64,000 nt of DNA from Liolophura sinensis (GCF_032854445.1 NC_088306.1:18695764-18759763); one strand, 5' to 3'. Shown: positions 46,440 through 58,272, counted from the first letter of the stretch. Notes: generated from the letters alone by a model not told the origin. Numbers and translations: made by a program.

Positions 46440-46704
46440 ATTAATTTATTTATTTGATTGGTGTTTTACGCCGTACTCAAGAATATTTCACTTATACGAC
46501 GGCGGCCAGCATTATGGTGGGAGGAAACCGGGCAGAGCCCGGGGGAAACCCACGACCATCTGCAGGTTGCTGGAAGACCTTCCCACTTACGACTGGAGAG
46601 GAAGCCAGCATGAGCTGGACTTGAACTCACAGCGACCGCATTGGTGAGAGGCTTCTGGGTCATTACGCTGCGCTAGCGCGCTAACCGACTGAGCCACGGA
46701 GGCC
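46440..46704 (-). repeat. SINE-A, full length reference copy
   Basis: The cleanest copy: tail, cgccgtactcaagaatattt, gcagagcccgggggaaaccc, ggacttgaactcacagcgac, and the head gcgcgctaaccgactgagcc. Read on the minus strand the A box is tggctcagtcggttagcgcg. Confidence 0.95.
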
Positions 46705-46774
46705 CCGTATTTCACTTAAGGCTGTCAGGTTTATCTGTGGAGGAAGCTGGAGTGACCAGTAAAGCACAGAGTGT

Positions 46775-47720
46775 GGAACTTTTCTAAGCTATGGATTGCA
46801 ACCTACGCAGTAGAAATTTTTCCGGCTTCAAGCGGCATCCTACCCAATAGAACTCTTCCGTTTACAAGGGGAATCCTACTAGTAGAACTTTTTTTGCTAC
46901 AGTTAGCAACCTACCAAGTAGAACATTTCTGGCCACAAGGAACAATCGACCTAGTAGAACGTTTCCGGTTACATATGTTGACTTCCTGGTAGAACTTTCT
47001 GAGCTACAACTGGCACTTACCTAATAGAACTTTTCGGCTACAAGTGTCGATCTACCTAATAGACATTTTTCTGCTACATGGTCAACCTATCTAGCAGAAC
47101 TTTTCCGACTAGAAGTGTAACATGCCTTGTAGAACTTTGCGAACTAGAATTGTTAAGCTACCTAGTAGATCCTTTCCGGCTATAGATGGCAATCCACCTA
47201 GTAGATCTTTTCCGGCTACAAGTGCAGCCTTGCTCATAGAACTTCCAGAGTTACAACCGGCAACCTGTATGTAGTAAAACTTTTCCAACTACGAGTGACA
47301 AGCTAGCTTGTAAAACTTTTCCAGGTACGAACCTCAAGCTAGCGTGTAGAACATAGATACGAGTGGCGGGGTAGCATGTAGAATTTAGGTACGAGTACCA
47401 AGCTAGCTTCTAGAACTATTCCAGCTACCAGTTCCAAGCTATATTCTAGCACTTTTCCTGCCACGAGTGCCAAACTAACACGTAGAACATAGATACGAGT
47501 ACCAATCAAGCATGTAGAACTTAGGTACGAGTGGCAAGCTGGCGCGTAGAATTTTTCCGGTGACGAGTGGCTAGCTAGCTTGTAGAACTTTTTCAGCCAC
47601 GTGTGGCAAGGTAGCAATTCGAACTTTTCCAGCTACGAGTTGCTGGGTAATGTGTAGAACTTTTTCAGCCATAAGTGGCAAGCGGAAATCTAACGTATAG
47701 AACATCCCCTGCTATGGCGG
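46775..47720. repeat. Degenerate minisatellite of about 39 bp, about 24 copies
   Basis: Repeated tagtagaacttttccggcta followed by caagtggcaa-type sequence. Early units have cctacctagtag, later ones agctagcttgtag. Confidence 0.85.
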
Positions 47721-48069
47721 CATGCCAAGCTAGAAAATAAGATTTTTCTGGCCACTATATCTTAAAAGTATTAAAATATCATAAAATCTTTCATTGGTAA
47801 CAAATGACAAACTACAATGAAGCACATTACTGATTATAAGAATAGGAAGCAAGCATGCAGTAGTTTACTGATTCAGGGTGTCAAGCTACAGTGCGGAGTG
47901 TATTTATGATGGTAAGTTATGGAGAGTTTTGGTTTTAAATTATCCATAAGCGGAGAGTTACAAGTGTCTTTCCGACAAGATGTCATCGTCTGTCATCATC
48001 ATCACCTATCATTTGTACAATATTGGAAACCACTATCACTTTCCTTTGTGAATTATAACGAATCTCGGG

Positions 48070-48313
48070 AGCTTCCGTGGCCAAAATGGTTAGCTTGCCA
48101 GCGCGGTGCAATGGCTTAGGATTCTCTCATCAGTACGTCGCTGTGAATTCAACTACAGCCCATGCTGGCTTCCTCTCCGGCCGTACGTGGGAAGGTCGTT
48201 CAGCAACCTGCGGATGGTCGTGGGTTTCTCCCGGGCTCTGTCCGGTTTCCTCCCATCGTATGAGTGGAATATTCTTGACTGCGGCATAAACACACACATC
48301 AAATAATCAATAA
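48070..48313 (+). repeat. SINE-A, full length
   Basis: ggagcttccgtggccaaaat head, cttcctctccggccgtacgt and gtgggtttctcccgggctct. It lies between two related minisatellite blocks. Confidence 0.9.
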
Positions 48314-48474
48314 ACGTATCTCACACTGCATTTCAAACACATTCATTCGCAAGGCCTGTGGTATAGATTATTTTATTCGGGAACACGCTTGCTTGTTCCC
48401 AAAACTGTATGTGTATTTGTATGTTTTGTTTTTGGAACACATTTGTCGGCATGGTGATTTTTCTGGCTCGTAGA

Positions 48475-49100
48475 AATTAGCTACGTTGTGGTGCTCTTTC
48501 AGCTACGACTGTCAAGCCATAGCATGGAGAGTTTTACGATATGTGTAAGTGGCAAGATGCAATGAAGTACTTTACTTGCTACAAGTGGCAAGCTACCATG
48601 AGGTACTTTACTAGTTACACTTAAATGTCAGTCTGCGATGGAGTACTTTACTACTTACAAGTGTTAAGCTACCATGTAGTGGTTTGCCTCTTGTAAGTGT
48701 CAAGCTACCGTGTGGTACATCTGTACCATGAAATACTTTACTTATTATACAACTGGCAAGCTACAATGAAATACTTTACTTGCTGCAAGCGGCAAGCTAC
48801 GATGAAATACTTTATTTGCTATACAGGTGGAGAGCTACCATGAAAGACTTTGCTTGCTACAAGTGGCAAGCCACCATGAAATACTTCAATTGCCACAAGT
48901 GGAAGATACCATGAAATATTTTACTTGCTACAGGTGGCAAGCTTCCATGAAATACTTTACTTGCTACAAATGACAAGCTACCATTAAGTGCTTTACCATT
49001 AGTGCCAAGCTGCAGAGGTACATTTTTGGCTACGAATGTCGATCTGTACCATGAAGTTTTTTTACTTCACGGTTCTACAAGTTGCAAGCTACCCGGAAGT
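48475..49100. repeat. Degenerate minisatellite of about 38 bp, about 16 copies
   Basis: Repeated gcaagctaccatgaaatact then ttacttgctacaagtg. It shares the gctacaagtggcaag phrase with the array at 46775-47720. Confidence 0.85.
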
Positions 49101-49109
49101 AGCTTGATT

Positions 49110-49352
49110 TATGTGAATGGTGTTTTACCTCGAACTCAAGAATACTTTAATTATACGACGGGTGCCAGCATTATGGAGGGAGGAAATAGAGCATAGCGTG
49201 GGGAAAACCCACGACCATCCGCAGGTTGCCGATGGATCTTCCCACGTACGACCGGAGAGGAATCCAACATCAGCTGGACTCACAACGACCACAGTACTCC
49301 TGGGTCATTGCGCCGTGCTGGAGTGCTAACCTCTTCGGCCACGGACGCCTCC
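49110..49352 (-). repeat. SINE-A copy, full length, diverged
   Basis: cctcgaactcaagaatactt, cgggtgccagcattatggag, and head remnants to ctcttcggccacggacgcc. Confidence 0.85.
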
Positions 49353-49369
49353 TACTTAATTATTACAAG

Positions 49370-49496
49370 TGGATGGTGGTGGGTTTCTACATTGCTCGGC
49401 CTGGTTTCTTCCTATCATAATGTTGACCGCTGTCGTTTAAGTGAAATATTCTAGAGTATTTGACGTAAAACTCCAATCAAATAAATATGTAAATAT
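49370..49496 (+). repeat. SINE-A 3' half
   Basis: gtggtgggtttctacattgc to gacgtaaaactccaatcaaa; convergent with the neighbouring reverse copy. Confidence 0.75.
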
Positions 49497-49628
49497 TTGT
49501 AAGTGACCAAGTATACTTCTTATAAGTGTCTAGTCTATCTACGCCAGGCCGTTCTAACCTACCGGCGGTAGACTTACGGCTATACAGTCCTCTGCCCAAG
49601 GAGAGTAGGAAGTATCAAGGTACTATGT

Positions 49629-50178
49629 AGTACCAGAAGTTTATTACCCGGAAGTATGCAACTTCCCTATAGCTAGTTTCCACGGCATATTACACATATT
49701 ACATCATCTGTAGAAGCTCGTGCCACCTGGTGGAGAAATATCTCTTGAGTGGAAATTGTGAACTGAATCACGGTAAATCTAATGTAAACATCTCCTATAA
49801 GAAATGGTCACACCGTGAAACCGGAACTCCGTATTCAAAAATTACTATTTCGCTAACCATTGTTGCTATGCAGTTAAGAACCTATTGACTATTTTTATAT
49901 TTCCAAGCAACTCTAAAACAATTACTATCAAAAACATTGTTGTCCTTTTACAAAAGTCTCCGTCGTAATTTTTTATAGTCTATTTCTACACAACAGCGTT
50001 TGGAACATTTTTCCCCACCACGCATCAGCCGTTTATGAAACGTTTGCTGCGCAATAGAAAGAGAAAAAATTACACGGCTGCGCAGATACGTCATACTATG
50101 TGTACAGATCAAAGAAATGTGTCGTGGAGAATAGCTATAGGGAAGCTGCATACTTCTAGGTAATGGACTTCTGGTAGT
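49629..50178. mobile_element. Foldback element P, copy 1 (about 550 bp)
   Basis: Terminal inverted repeats: left taccagaagtttattacccg, gaagtatgcaacttccctat, agctagtttccacggc; the right end is its complement ending ttctggta at 50175. The arms are about 60 bases. The interior has no transposase; it includes aaacgtttgctgcgcaat, also found in copy 2. Confidence 0.85.
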
Positions 50179-50214
50179 CCTTAATTGGACCACGAGTGTC
50201 CCGTAGAACTTTAT

Positions 50215-50330
50215 CGTTCCTCTATGGAAGCAGTTCTTATCCCCTCCTGTCGCGCCAAAATCGCGCGCGAAGGGTACTGTCTTCGTGGCGCGGGACAAGA
50301 TGTCCTCACCCGGCTTCCATATTCCTCCAT
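50215..50330. other. CG-rich imperfect hairpin
   Basis: atggaagc ... gcttccat ends with inner tgtcgcgcc and ggcgcgggaca. Contains gcgccaaaat, an E2F-like word. Its role is unknown. Confidence 0.4.
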
Positions 50331-50339
50331 TATTTCAAT

Positions 50340-50770
50340 CCACTTTGATACGTAAAAGGCATACATGATATACCCTGCATGAAAATCACACTTGAATGTT
50401 CACACAAACGTGCTCTTTAACAGATTGTTATTTTCACATGATTGTGTAATTAATATTTACATTCGACTGACATCTTGTCAGTGTTTTGTGCAGACAAAAC
50501 TGTCCACATGTAAAAAAAATAAGGAAGTTTTACACAGCAAATATCGAAGGACTGTTGAAACGGGTAGCCACTGCTGTACCTATCATCAAAGGCGGTATTT
50601 TCGGCTTCACGTTCAAACAATATTTACGTTTGTTTAACTTCCTTACAACACGTCCTGCTTGTTTGGTACATATTAACTTAACGGAACACATGAAACATTC
50701 AGTTTAGTGTTCTTTATATGCAGTTTAGGATGTGTGATAAGGCCCCAGCGGTGACTCGGAAAATTAGATA
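50340..50770. other. Intergenic, nothing recognised
   Basis: Small ORFs here resemble no known family. Confidence 0.3.
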
Positions 50771-50774
50771 CCCT

Positions 50775-50990
50775 ACGCTGTTAGAATTCACTCAAAAATT
50801 TAATCTGTTAATTTGAACAGACTGTCTGCTGTACGAGTGATGCTATAATGTATTCTGGCATTTCAACAGATTTTTGTGTTAAAAACAACAAACATACATA
50901 TTCTATTAATTCAACATAAAGGCCCTACTAGACTAACAGGATATTTTGTGGTCGGACACCAGACTTCCTGTTAAAATTAATACATTAATT
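50775..50990. mobile_element. Putative MITE, CTGTTAA family, copy 2
   Basis: cactcaaaaatttaatctgt, gagtgatgctataatgtatt and cttcctgttaaaatt echo 8800-9062 and 61249-61486. The right end is unclear. Confidence 0.5.
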
Positions 50991-51194
50991 TTCCTAGTAA
51001 ACGTTCAGCGATTACTGTACATGTTTTACATATATTGTGTAAATGTTTACCTTTTTCAGTAAACATTCCACTTTTGTAAGATGAACTAATTAAGGTGTTT
51101 TTACTTGAAATAGTAATGTTTTGAAATATTAAACATGTACATGTTCCCACCCCCCACCAAATTGCTGAACGTTTACATTTGGCAATGTAAGAGG

Positions 51195-51275
51195 CTTGTG
51201 AGTGAGTGAGTGAGTGATTGGGGTTTAACATTGTGCTTAACAATTTTAAGTCATATGACGACGAAGGAATCTAAG
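51195..51275 (-). repeat. SINE-B 3' fragment
   Basis: gtgagtgagtgagtgattgg, then gtcatatgacgacgaaggaa. Confidence 0.8.
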
Positions 51276-51411
51276 AGGCTTGTGTTTTTTAAATTATGTA
51301 TATTAAATCACTACTTTCCTAAAGCAAATAGGCCTATAAGCCTGCTGCAGCATGTATGAATAACTGCTACAAATCTAAGCTGCATCATTTTGAGTAAATG
51401 CTTCAGTGTAA

Positions 51412-51590
51412 GGTGCTGGCTTCCTCTCCGGCCGTAAGTGGGAAGGTCTGCCAGCAACCTGCGAATGGTCGTGGGTTTTCCCCGGGCTCTGCCCGGTTTC
51501 CACCCACCATAATGCTGACCGCCGTCGTATAAGTGAAATATTCTTGAGTACGGCGTAAAACACCAATCAAATAAATAAATAAGTATAAGG
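51412..51590 (+). repeat. SINE-A, 5'-truncated
   Basis: Starts at ggtgctggcttcctctccgg; the 3' end is near consensus with an (aaat)n tail. Confidence 0.9.
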
Positions 51591-51594
51591 TTTA

Positions 51595-52000
51595 CTCATC
51601 ATTAGTAAAAGTTTACCAATGTAAGTATTAACCTATATGCATCACACAAGTAAACGTATACGTTTATGTGAAGTGAAGCTTCACTGAATCGGATGTAGCC
51701 TAGCAGCACCCTTTTCAGACAATGATTACTGGAAAATGTGAAAGGTGATAGCTGTCAAAGCAACTTTGTTGGGGCCGGGACAGCCTGAATTGTGACTGCT
51801 AAGCTGGCTCCGCGTTACCAATAAGTTCATCGCTGACGTCAATTTCGAGAATTTCCGACCATTAGTGGAAATAATCATAAAAAGAGTGGTTACATATAAA
51901 ATATGTCTTATTTTTTTTTTGTTTGATATAACTTTCTTCAATTCCCATAAAAAATCTTCGTATTAGAGATTCTTTTACGTATCTTTCAAGTAAAACGTGT
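51595..52000. other. Intergenic, nothing recognised
   Basis: No gene. Confidence 0.3.
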
Positions 52001-52002
52001 AT

Positions 52003-52105
52003 CATGTCGATCGGCGCTATCGCTACGCTAAGGAAAGTCGAACGGCGTTATCGCCACGCTAAGGAAGTCGAACGGCACTATCACCACGCTAAGGAAAGTC
52101 GAACA
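52003..52105. repeat. Minisatellite of about 34 bp, 3 copies
   Basis: cggcgctatcgctacgctaa, then ggaaagtcgaa, with 1-base length differences. Confidence 0.85.
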
Positions 52106-52504
52106 CTAGAACTGGGAAGTTAAAAAGAAACCAACACTTTTCGTTTTTATACATATCCATAGTTAACTATATCAAGGGCTTCTATTTGGCCTATTCACTA
52201 ATTTCGCGCAAGTTTAAAAAAAAACACTTATACATACAGCATCGCACACGGATTGTCTAAAATGTCAGACCCATAATATTCAAAGAAACACATAAAGTTT
52301 GGTCACGTGATATTCATCGTTCATTCTTGAGCACTCAAAAGACTGAAATGCTATGTATAATATTAATAGTTTTACATCCAACATTTTGCCAGTGGTTTCA
52401 GGATGAGGAAAAGCGTTCAAAAGCTATGAATGATCATTTTTAAATTGTTAGACATTTAGTGCATTGTCCATTTTGGAGCACTCAAAAAATGTTATATATG
52501 GCAT

Positions 52505-52705
52505 TAATATTTATTTATTTATTTTTTTTATTTGCTTGGTGTTTTACGCCGTACTCAAGAATATTTCACCGATACAACGGTGGCCAGTATTATGGTGGGA
52601 ACAAACCGAGAAGAGCCCAAGGGAAACCCACGATCTTCCGCTAGCTACTGGAAGACTTGAACTCATAGCGACCGCATTAGTGAGGGACTCCTCGGTCGAT
52701 GCGAT
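52505..52705 (-). repeat. SINE-A, internally deleted
   Basis: ggtgttttacgccgtactca, acaacggtggccagtattat, then a jump to gacttgaactcatagcgacc. Confidence 0.85.
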
Positions 52706-52709
52706 GGAA

Positions 52710-53545
52710 GTATTCATAATGTCATATTTTAGCATTTTTTCAAATTATTAGAGATTTAACACTTTTCAAAAATGTTTTGTAAAATCTAATACCATCAATT
52801 ATAAAATAAAGTCAAAATCAACGATTTTAATTGCTGAATTCGGCTTTGTTAGTGCTGTGTAAAATTATGTAATCTGACAACCCTGCAAACAACCGTATGG
52901 GTAGTGGAACATTTTAACGTGTTAACATTTACATGTTACAGTACCTTACATGTGGTATTATTTTAACACTTTGGAAATCTTGACAATTTATCTCTTGAGT
53001 TTTAGAGAGCAGTTACGCACAAGATCCTGGTGGACTATTTTCAGCGGGCACGCACGTTCTGTTTGCTTTGGTCCAGGGATAAAGGAGAACATTCGCACCT
53101 GTCACGAATTTATATTTCAATAAGCAAAACTTGTTAACTGTTAATAATTTATAGTTCCGGGTGCGATCTGTATAAACTACCGGAACATTACCTTCTCTTT
53201 TAGTTTTACAGAGTTTCCAGATAGTTAGTACCATGCTAACCTTATAAGGTACGATACCACGGACAAAATTGTCAGTCCAGAGGCTTAACAACAGGAAGAG
53301 GCTCTTCTGCAATGTACTGAATTGTGGTTTAGTTTCTAAAGTAACCGAAAAACTACCAGAATACTTCAAAAAGAATCAAATCAACCTGACTAGTTAAAAA
53401 AACAGGTGGACAACTCTTAAATGAGACAGAAGAATTGCTGACTAAAAACTTCAACAAGAATCAAATCTATCAATGAAGTCAACCTGGTTGGTCAAAAACG
53501 GACGGACAACTCTTAAATAAGACAAAAACATTGCTGACTAAACTT
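52710..53545. other. Upstream flank of the TLR pseudogene
   Basis: A local duplication: gacaactcttaaatgagaca at 53410 and gacaactcttaaataagaca at 53504, each followed by ttgctgactaaa, unit about 94 bases. No promoter could be supported. Confidence 0.5.
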
Positions 53546-53548
53546 TAA

Positions 53549-55883
53549 TGGCGAACCATGTTGATCTCCACAACAAAGGACTGAGGGTCGTAGCTACAAA
53601 TATTCCATCAACAACAGAAAACCTGGATTTGAGTTGGAATCTTTTGGAGACGATGAATCAATGGAATTCTAACTTGTGAGGTTAGAACCACCAGCGTTCG
53701 GAGGGTTATCACAACTACGCTTCCTGGATCTAAGCAACAACCGATTTGTGCTGGAGTATGAATCCTATCCACCCACAGTATTTCATCCTACACAAAAGCT
53801 AGAGATCCTAAATATGGATGAAAATAGCCCAGGCTATTCATCCCGTGCGTATCAGTTTCCAGACGAGATATTCAGCAGCTTGATATCACTGAAGGAGTTG
53901 ACTATTGACGAGCCGTTGCACAATGTTTCATTTGGACCGGGCGTCATGAGCATGTCTCAGCTTAAAAGTCTGTCCGTTTACTGTTGGGAATTTGGAAGCA
54001 GCCTCAGACCAGACACATCTGCTGCGTTTGCCAACTTATCAATTCAGTCATTGGTGTTGAGATGCCAGAGTTTAGAGGAAGGGACTTTGAAGCATTTTCC
54101 GCATGTGACAAGTCTAAATCTGAGAACAAAATCGCTACCCAACGCCTTATCAGCTCTTGTAGACCTGCGCCATTGCCATATGACATATCTGACAATCACA
54201 AATACAAATTCTGACAAAGGGTTCAGCAGGGACCCCGGAACCTTGGCTCTCACTGCAAACAACACGGCTCACTTGGCGACTATTTGTGTTCGTCACCTGG
54301 ACGAGCAAAAATGCCATAATCCATGTGGGAATAGATGTCTTCAGCCGATTCCAGTACCCGGAGTGTCTAGAAACATTTAACTTTGGAAACAATTATCTGC
54401 CCGTCGCTACTAGCTACTTAGCAGCAATTGGCATGATACAACTCAAAAGGTTAAAGTATTTAAATATCAGTCCAGGAAGACGTTATGCGTTTACTGTGAC
54501 AGAGAACAGCGATCTTGTGTTGACAGAGACCTCTGTTTTTCAATTAAATCTGGTGGTGCCGTCATCTTGGTAGTTTTGAACGCTAGTTTTCTAGCCGGTT
54601 CGGTTAGAAGTGATAAGGATGTAAACTTTACTAAGGAAAAAAGTTCTTGATGTGTCACACGACGGTCAATACGTCAATGGTTGTTCTTTTGTCGTATCCG
54701 GTCTGGAGAACTGTGCTGAACATATCCAAATGGAACACTGCTGCGTTATCTCCAGGATTATTCAGGTATTTTGCCTCACTTCAGGTTTTGGTGGCCAGAA
54801 ATTGTAGACTGAGCACTGACTTTCGCTATGATTTGGATGCTGTTATCTTCACAAATTTGAAACATCTGAAAACCCTCGATGAGTAACGATTTTACAACAC
54901 TAAGTAGATTCATCTTCAGTCCGCTGCAAAGTTTAGAAACCTTGATCCTGTCAAACAATAAGCTGATCCATATACCAGAGTCCATCTATGATTTGGTCTC
55001 ATTGACATTCTTGGACTTGTCATCCAATGTGATTTCATCTTTGTCACGTGCACAAATGGACTGGTTGACCGCTGACAATTTATCCCGCTAAAAAGATGCT
55101 GTCAGAGTTTCACTGAACCGTAACCCCTCCTCTGCACTTGTAACACCGTCAGTTTTGTGCGATGGCTTGTAGAAGGCTCTGCCAATGTTGAAGCACGTTT
55201 GACATTAACGTGCAGCCGAGGAAATGGAACGTTCGTGGATATTGGTAGCCTCAAATCAAAGCTTAAGAACATGGAAGTATCTTGTGTCAGCAACTTTTGG
55301 TTGACATTTTCCACAGTTGGCTCGGGTCTGATGGCCGTGGTAATTGTTCTAGGAATATTTGCCTACCGCTACAGATTGAATATCAAATATTGGGCTCTGT
55401 CAAAATGCAGGAGAGGTTCTGTCGTTGAAGAAGTGACAAACGAACCGATACCGAGACGATGCCTTCGTAGCGTATAATTACTTCAGTTACCGATGGGCTT
55501 GCATTGTTCTGCGACAATTTCTGGAAGATGAAAACAACTACACGATCTGTCTCCATGATCGAGACTTCCCGGTGGGTGTCAGTATTCAGCAAAACATAGT
55601 GGACGCCGTGAACAACAGTCGCAAAGTTATCCTAGTCATCAACAAGTCGTTCCTGAAAAGCGATTGGTGTGAATTTGAAATTCAAATGACGGGCATGCGC
55701 ATGGTGAGAGATGGTTATGAAAACGCCATTATTGTGATCATGATGGAAGAGATTCCCGTGTCGGAAATGCCACGGTCGCTGCTGAACCTTTGGAATCACA
55801 TTACATTCCTGCTGTGGCCGGGCAATGACCTGGGTGACGAACGGATCTTCTGGAACCGTTTGCTGGAGGTCATGGCACGCTGA
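53549..55883 (+). pseudogene. Toll-like receptor pseudogene, inverted copy
   Basis: Same gene as 38116-40561 on the opposite strand. Homology begins at aaccatgttgatctccacaa, codon 20 of the intact copy, so the signal peptide was never copied or has been lost. Lesions seen: a deletion of about 60 bases near 53660-53685; frame changes near 54303, 54570 and 54640; a stop or deletion at 54885 (the LRR phrase LKTLDLSSND becomes LKTLDE and stop); stop at 55089; frame changes near 55135 and 55445. The last 103 codons, including the BB loop, box 3 and stop at 55881-55883, are intact. It cannot make a receptor as it stands. Confidence 0.93.
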
Positions 55884-56285
55884 TCTATACAAACCAGTTT
55901 GCAGGAGGTCATGGGACGCTGATCTGCGGTTGTATGCTGAAGGTAATGACACGTCGATCTATACACACCCGTTTGCTGGATGTCATGGCACACTACTCTA
56001 TACACACCGGTTTGCTGGGGGTCATCGCACGCTAATCTATACACAGCCGTTTGTTGGAGGTCATAGCACTCTAATCTATACAAACCCCTTTTGCTGGAGG
56101 TCATGGCACGTTTATCTATACACACTCGTTTGCTGGAGGTAATGGCACTGTAATCTATACACACCCGTTTGCTGGAGATAATGACACGCTAATCTATACA
56201 CAGCCGTTTGCTGGAGGTCATGGCACGTTGGTCTATATACACCCGTTTTCTGGAGGTCATGGCACGCTAATCTATACACGTGCCT
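55857..56285 (+). repeat. 39-bp minisatellite overlapping the TLR pseudogene stop
   Basis: About 11 units of cgtttgctggaggtcatggc, then acgctaatctatacacac. As in the intact gene, the first unit is the last codons and stop. It matches 37735-38142 in inverse orientation. Confidence 0.92.
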
Positions 56286-56296
56286 TCTTTATTTAA

Positions 56297-56385
56297 ACCT
56301 GACAGAGGAATGACACCCCACCAGTGTGATTTTATTGTGATTGTATGTTAAAGGTGGTGACAAATCAGAATTTTGAGTAATTCTA
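56297..56385 (+). repeat. Short repeat shared with 40849-40937
   Basis: cctgacagaggaatgacacc, then tgttaaaggtggtgacaaat. Confidence 0.75.
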
Positions 56386-56394
56386 GACCAGTGA

Positions 56395-56655
56395 CGTCTA
56401 ATAAATTGCAATTGTCATCACTGCATTTTTATTCTTTAACGTGACCTCATTCTGCTTAGGCCATGGTCCTGGTGGGGTGTAAATTTTTACTATTTAAACA
56501 TTTACATGAACAGTTAAAGTAAAGCCCTCACCGATATAAATTGACAAGGGGCTGTATTTCACCGGTTACGCGTGACCATTTGTTAGCTGTCACACTGTCG
56601 TCGCTGCTCTAGTTTCACTCTCTATGTTGTACGTCTTTAATTACTTTATTCCTCT
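56395..56655 (+). repeat. Dispersed repeat R1, copy 6
   Basis: taataaattgcaattgtcat, catttacatgaacagttaaa, aggggctgtatttcaccgg and ttgtacgtctttaatta. Confidence 0.8.
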
Positions 56656-56949
56656 CATTCAGCTACACGTAGGAAAATACTAAGAACAATGCGATTATAT
56701 TCAGTCTGTGCTGCCGATGCAAAATTAAGCCTAGTAAATTTATTTTATACTACATATGATGGATATATGTATAGAGAGAGAATTATATGTATTACAAAAC
56801 CCCAAACTATAAGAGAAAACTTTTTTTTTTAAACTTTGAAACTATTTAACAGGTTGATATCATGGACTGAGAATGAAGTAAAATTTCATGTTAAAATAAA
56901 TTTTTAAACAAAGTTATTGTTCATTGGCTGTAACGACTAATGTTAATGT

Positions 56950-57200
56950 TGTTATGTCGCCTAGTGGTTAGCGTGCTAGCGCAGCACAGTGACTCAACAG
57001 CCTCTCACCATGGCGATGGCTGTGAGTTCAAGTCTAGGTCATGCTGGCTTCCTCTCTTGTCGTACATGGGAAGGTCTGCCAGGAACCTACCAATGGTCTT
57101 AGGTCTCCCCTGGGTTTCCTCTCACCATAATGCTGGTCGCCGTCTTATATGTGAAATATCCTTGGGGGGCCGCGTAAAACACCAATGAAATGTATAGATA
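56950..57200 (+). repeat. SINE-A, full length
   Basis: Head gtcgcctagtggttagcgtg, B box gagttcaagtctagg, 3' end cgcgtaaaacaccaatgaaa. Confidence 0.88.
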
Positions 57201-57374
57201 ATGTACATCGCACAGCGTACAGATGGTGGAATCTATGCGTATTTCAGCCGCCAACCAATGTAAATTGGACTTTCCATGGCAATCGTGGCAAGTCTAATCC
57301 CAAAACAAGGTTTGACACAAACTACCAAGGAACTAAGAAAGTATGTAAAGTACGAAATTAAGACGGAATCATAA

Positions 57375-57445
57375 AAAGAGAAGCAGTCCAGTTTTTAGTG
57401 ATGTTGAAAAGACGCTAGAAATTTTCAAGGCAAATGAATGAAATT
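57375..57445 (+). repeat. Dispersed repeat R2, copy 3 (short)
   Basis: agagaagcagtccagttttt, agtgatgttgaaaagacgct and gcaaatgaatgaaatt. Confidence 0.6.
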
Positions 57446-57743
57446 AGAATTCAAATCCTGAATTTTGTACAATTGCACAATGGTACTTTCAGCAGAATTA
57501 CTGTACTTCTTGTGGTATCTTCGATAAAACAGTAAATACAAATTTGGAACAGCTTCTAATAATGCGATCTCTATATGGGGATTTATGCACATTTGGAATC
57601 CGGTTCTTGCTTCAAAGTATAAGTAGTTATAGAATACAGTGATGTTGCAGCAATTGTAGTGATAACTCCTCCACAAGAACCTGACAGTAATAATTATATA
57701 TCTGAATACATGATACACAAAGCCTAAAACTGTATAAGAGTTC

Positions 57744-57872
57744 ATGGGAAGGTTCTTCAGCAACCTGCGGATGGTCGTGAGTTTCCCCCGGGATCTGCGC
57801 TGTCTCCTCCCACAATACTGCTGGCCGTGAGATAACATAAAACACCAATGAGATAAATAAATAAAACTGTAA
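57744..57872 (+). repeat. SINE-A 3' half
   Basis: atgggaaggttcttcagcaa, tgcggatggtcgtgagttt and (aaat)n tail; the end is internally deleted. Confidence 0.8.
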
Positions 57873-58037
57873 GATATACATGAACACGAAAATATTTTTT
57901 TTGCATAAAGATTGAAATAATTTGTTTTGTACATAATATTATAGTTTCCTCTAACCAAAATACTTTTAAGAAACAGACCCTTGATACCAGAGAGTTTGAA
58001 GTGACCGTGGCAGGGTTTGGTAATCAAGAGTTACTCA

Positions 58038-58272
58038 TGTACAGATGACACTGTTCAAAACACTATTTATAAGTGTAGTCGGTTTGACACTAAGGCACTG
58101 ATTTGCCGTGCGTTACATATAGGTACGGATGACTATATTCTCAAACGCCATTTATGAGTGCAGTCAGTTTGACACTTTCAAGGTGATGTAGAGCTATTGA
58201 CCTCCCCTGCGTTACTGAGACGTACAAATAAAAACACCATTTATGCCTGTACTGAGTTTGACACTCTCGCGA
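58038..58272. repeat. Tandem repeat of about 95 bp, 2.5 copies
   Basis: Shared atttatgagtgcagtcagtt, tgacact and cctgcgttac blocks in three successive units. Confidence 0.65.

Noticed and set aside
57425-58027. 200-codon minus-strand ORF
   Set aside because: It runs through the reverse of a SINE-A copy and AT-rich flanks with no protein signature.
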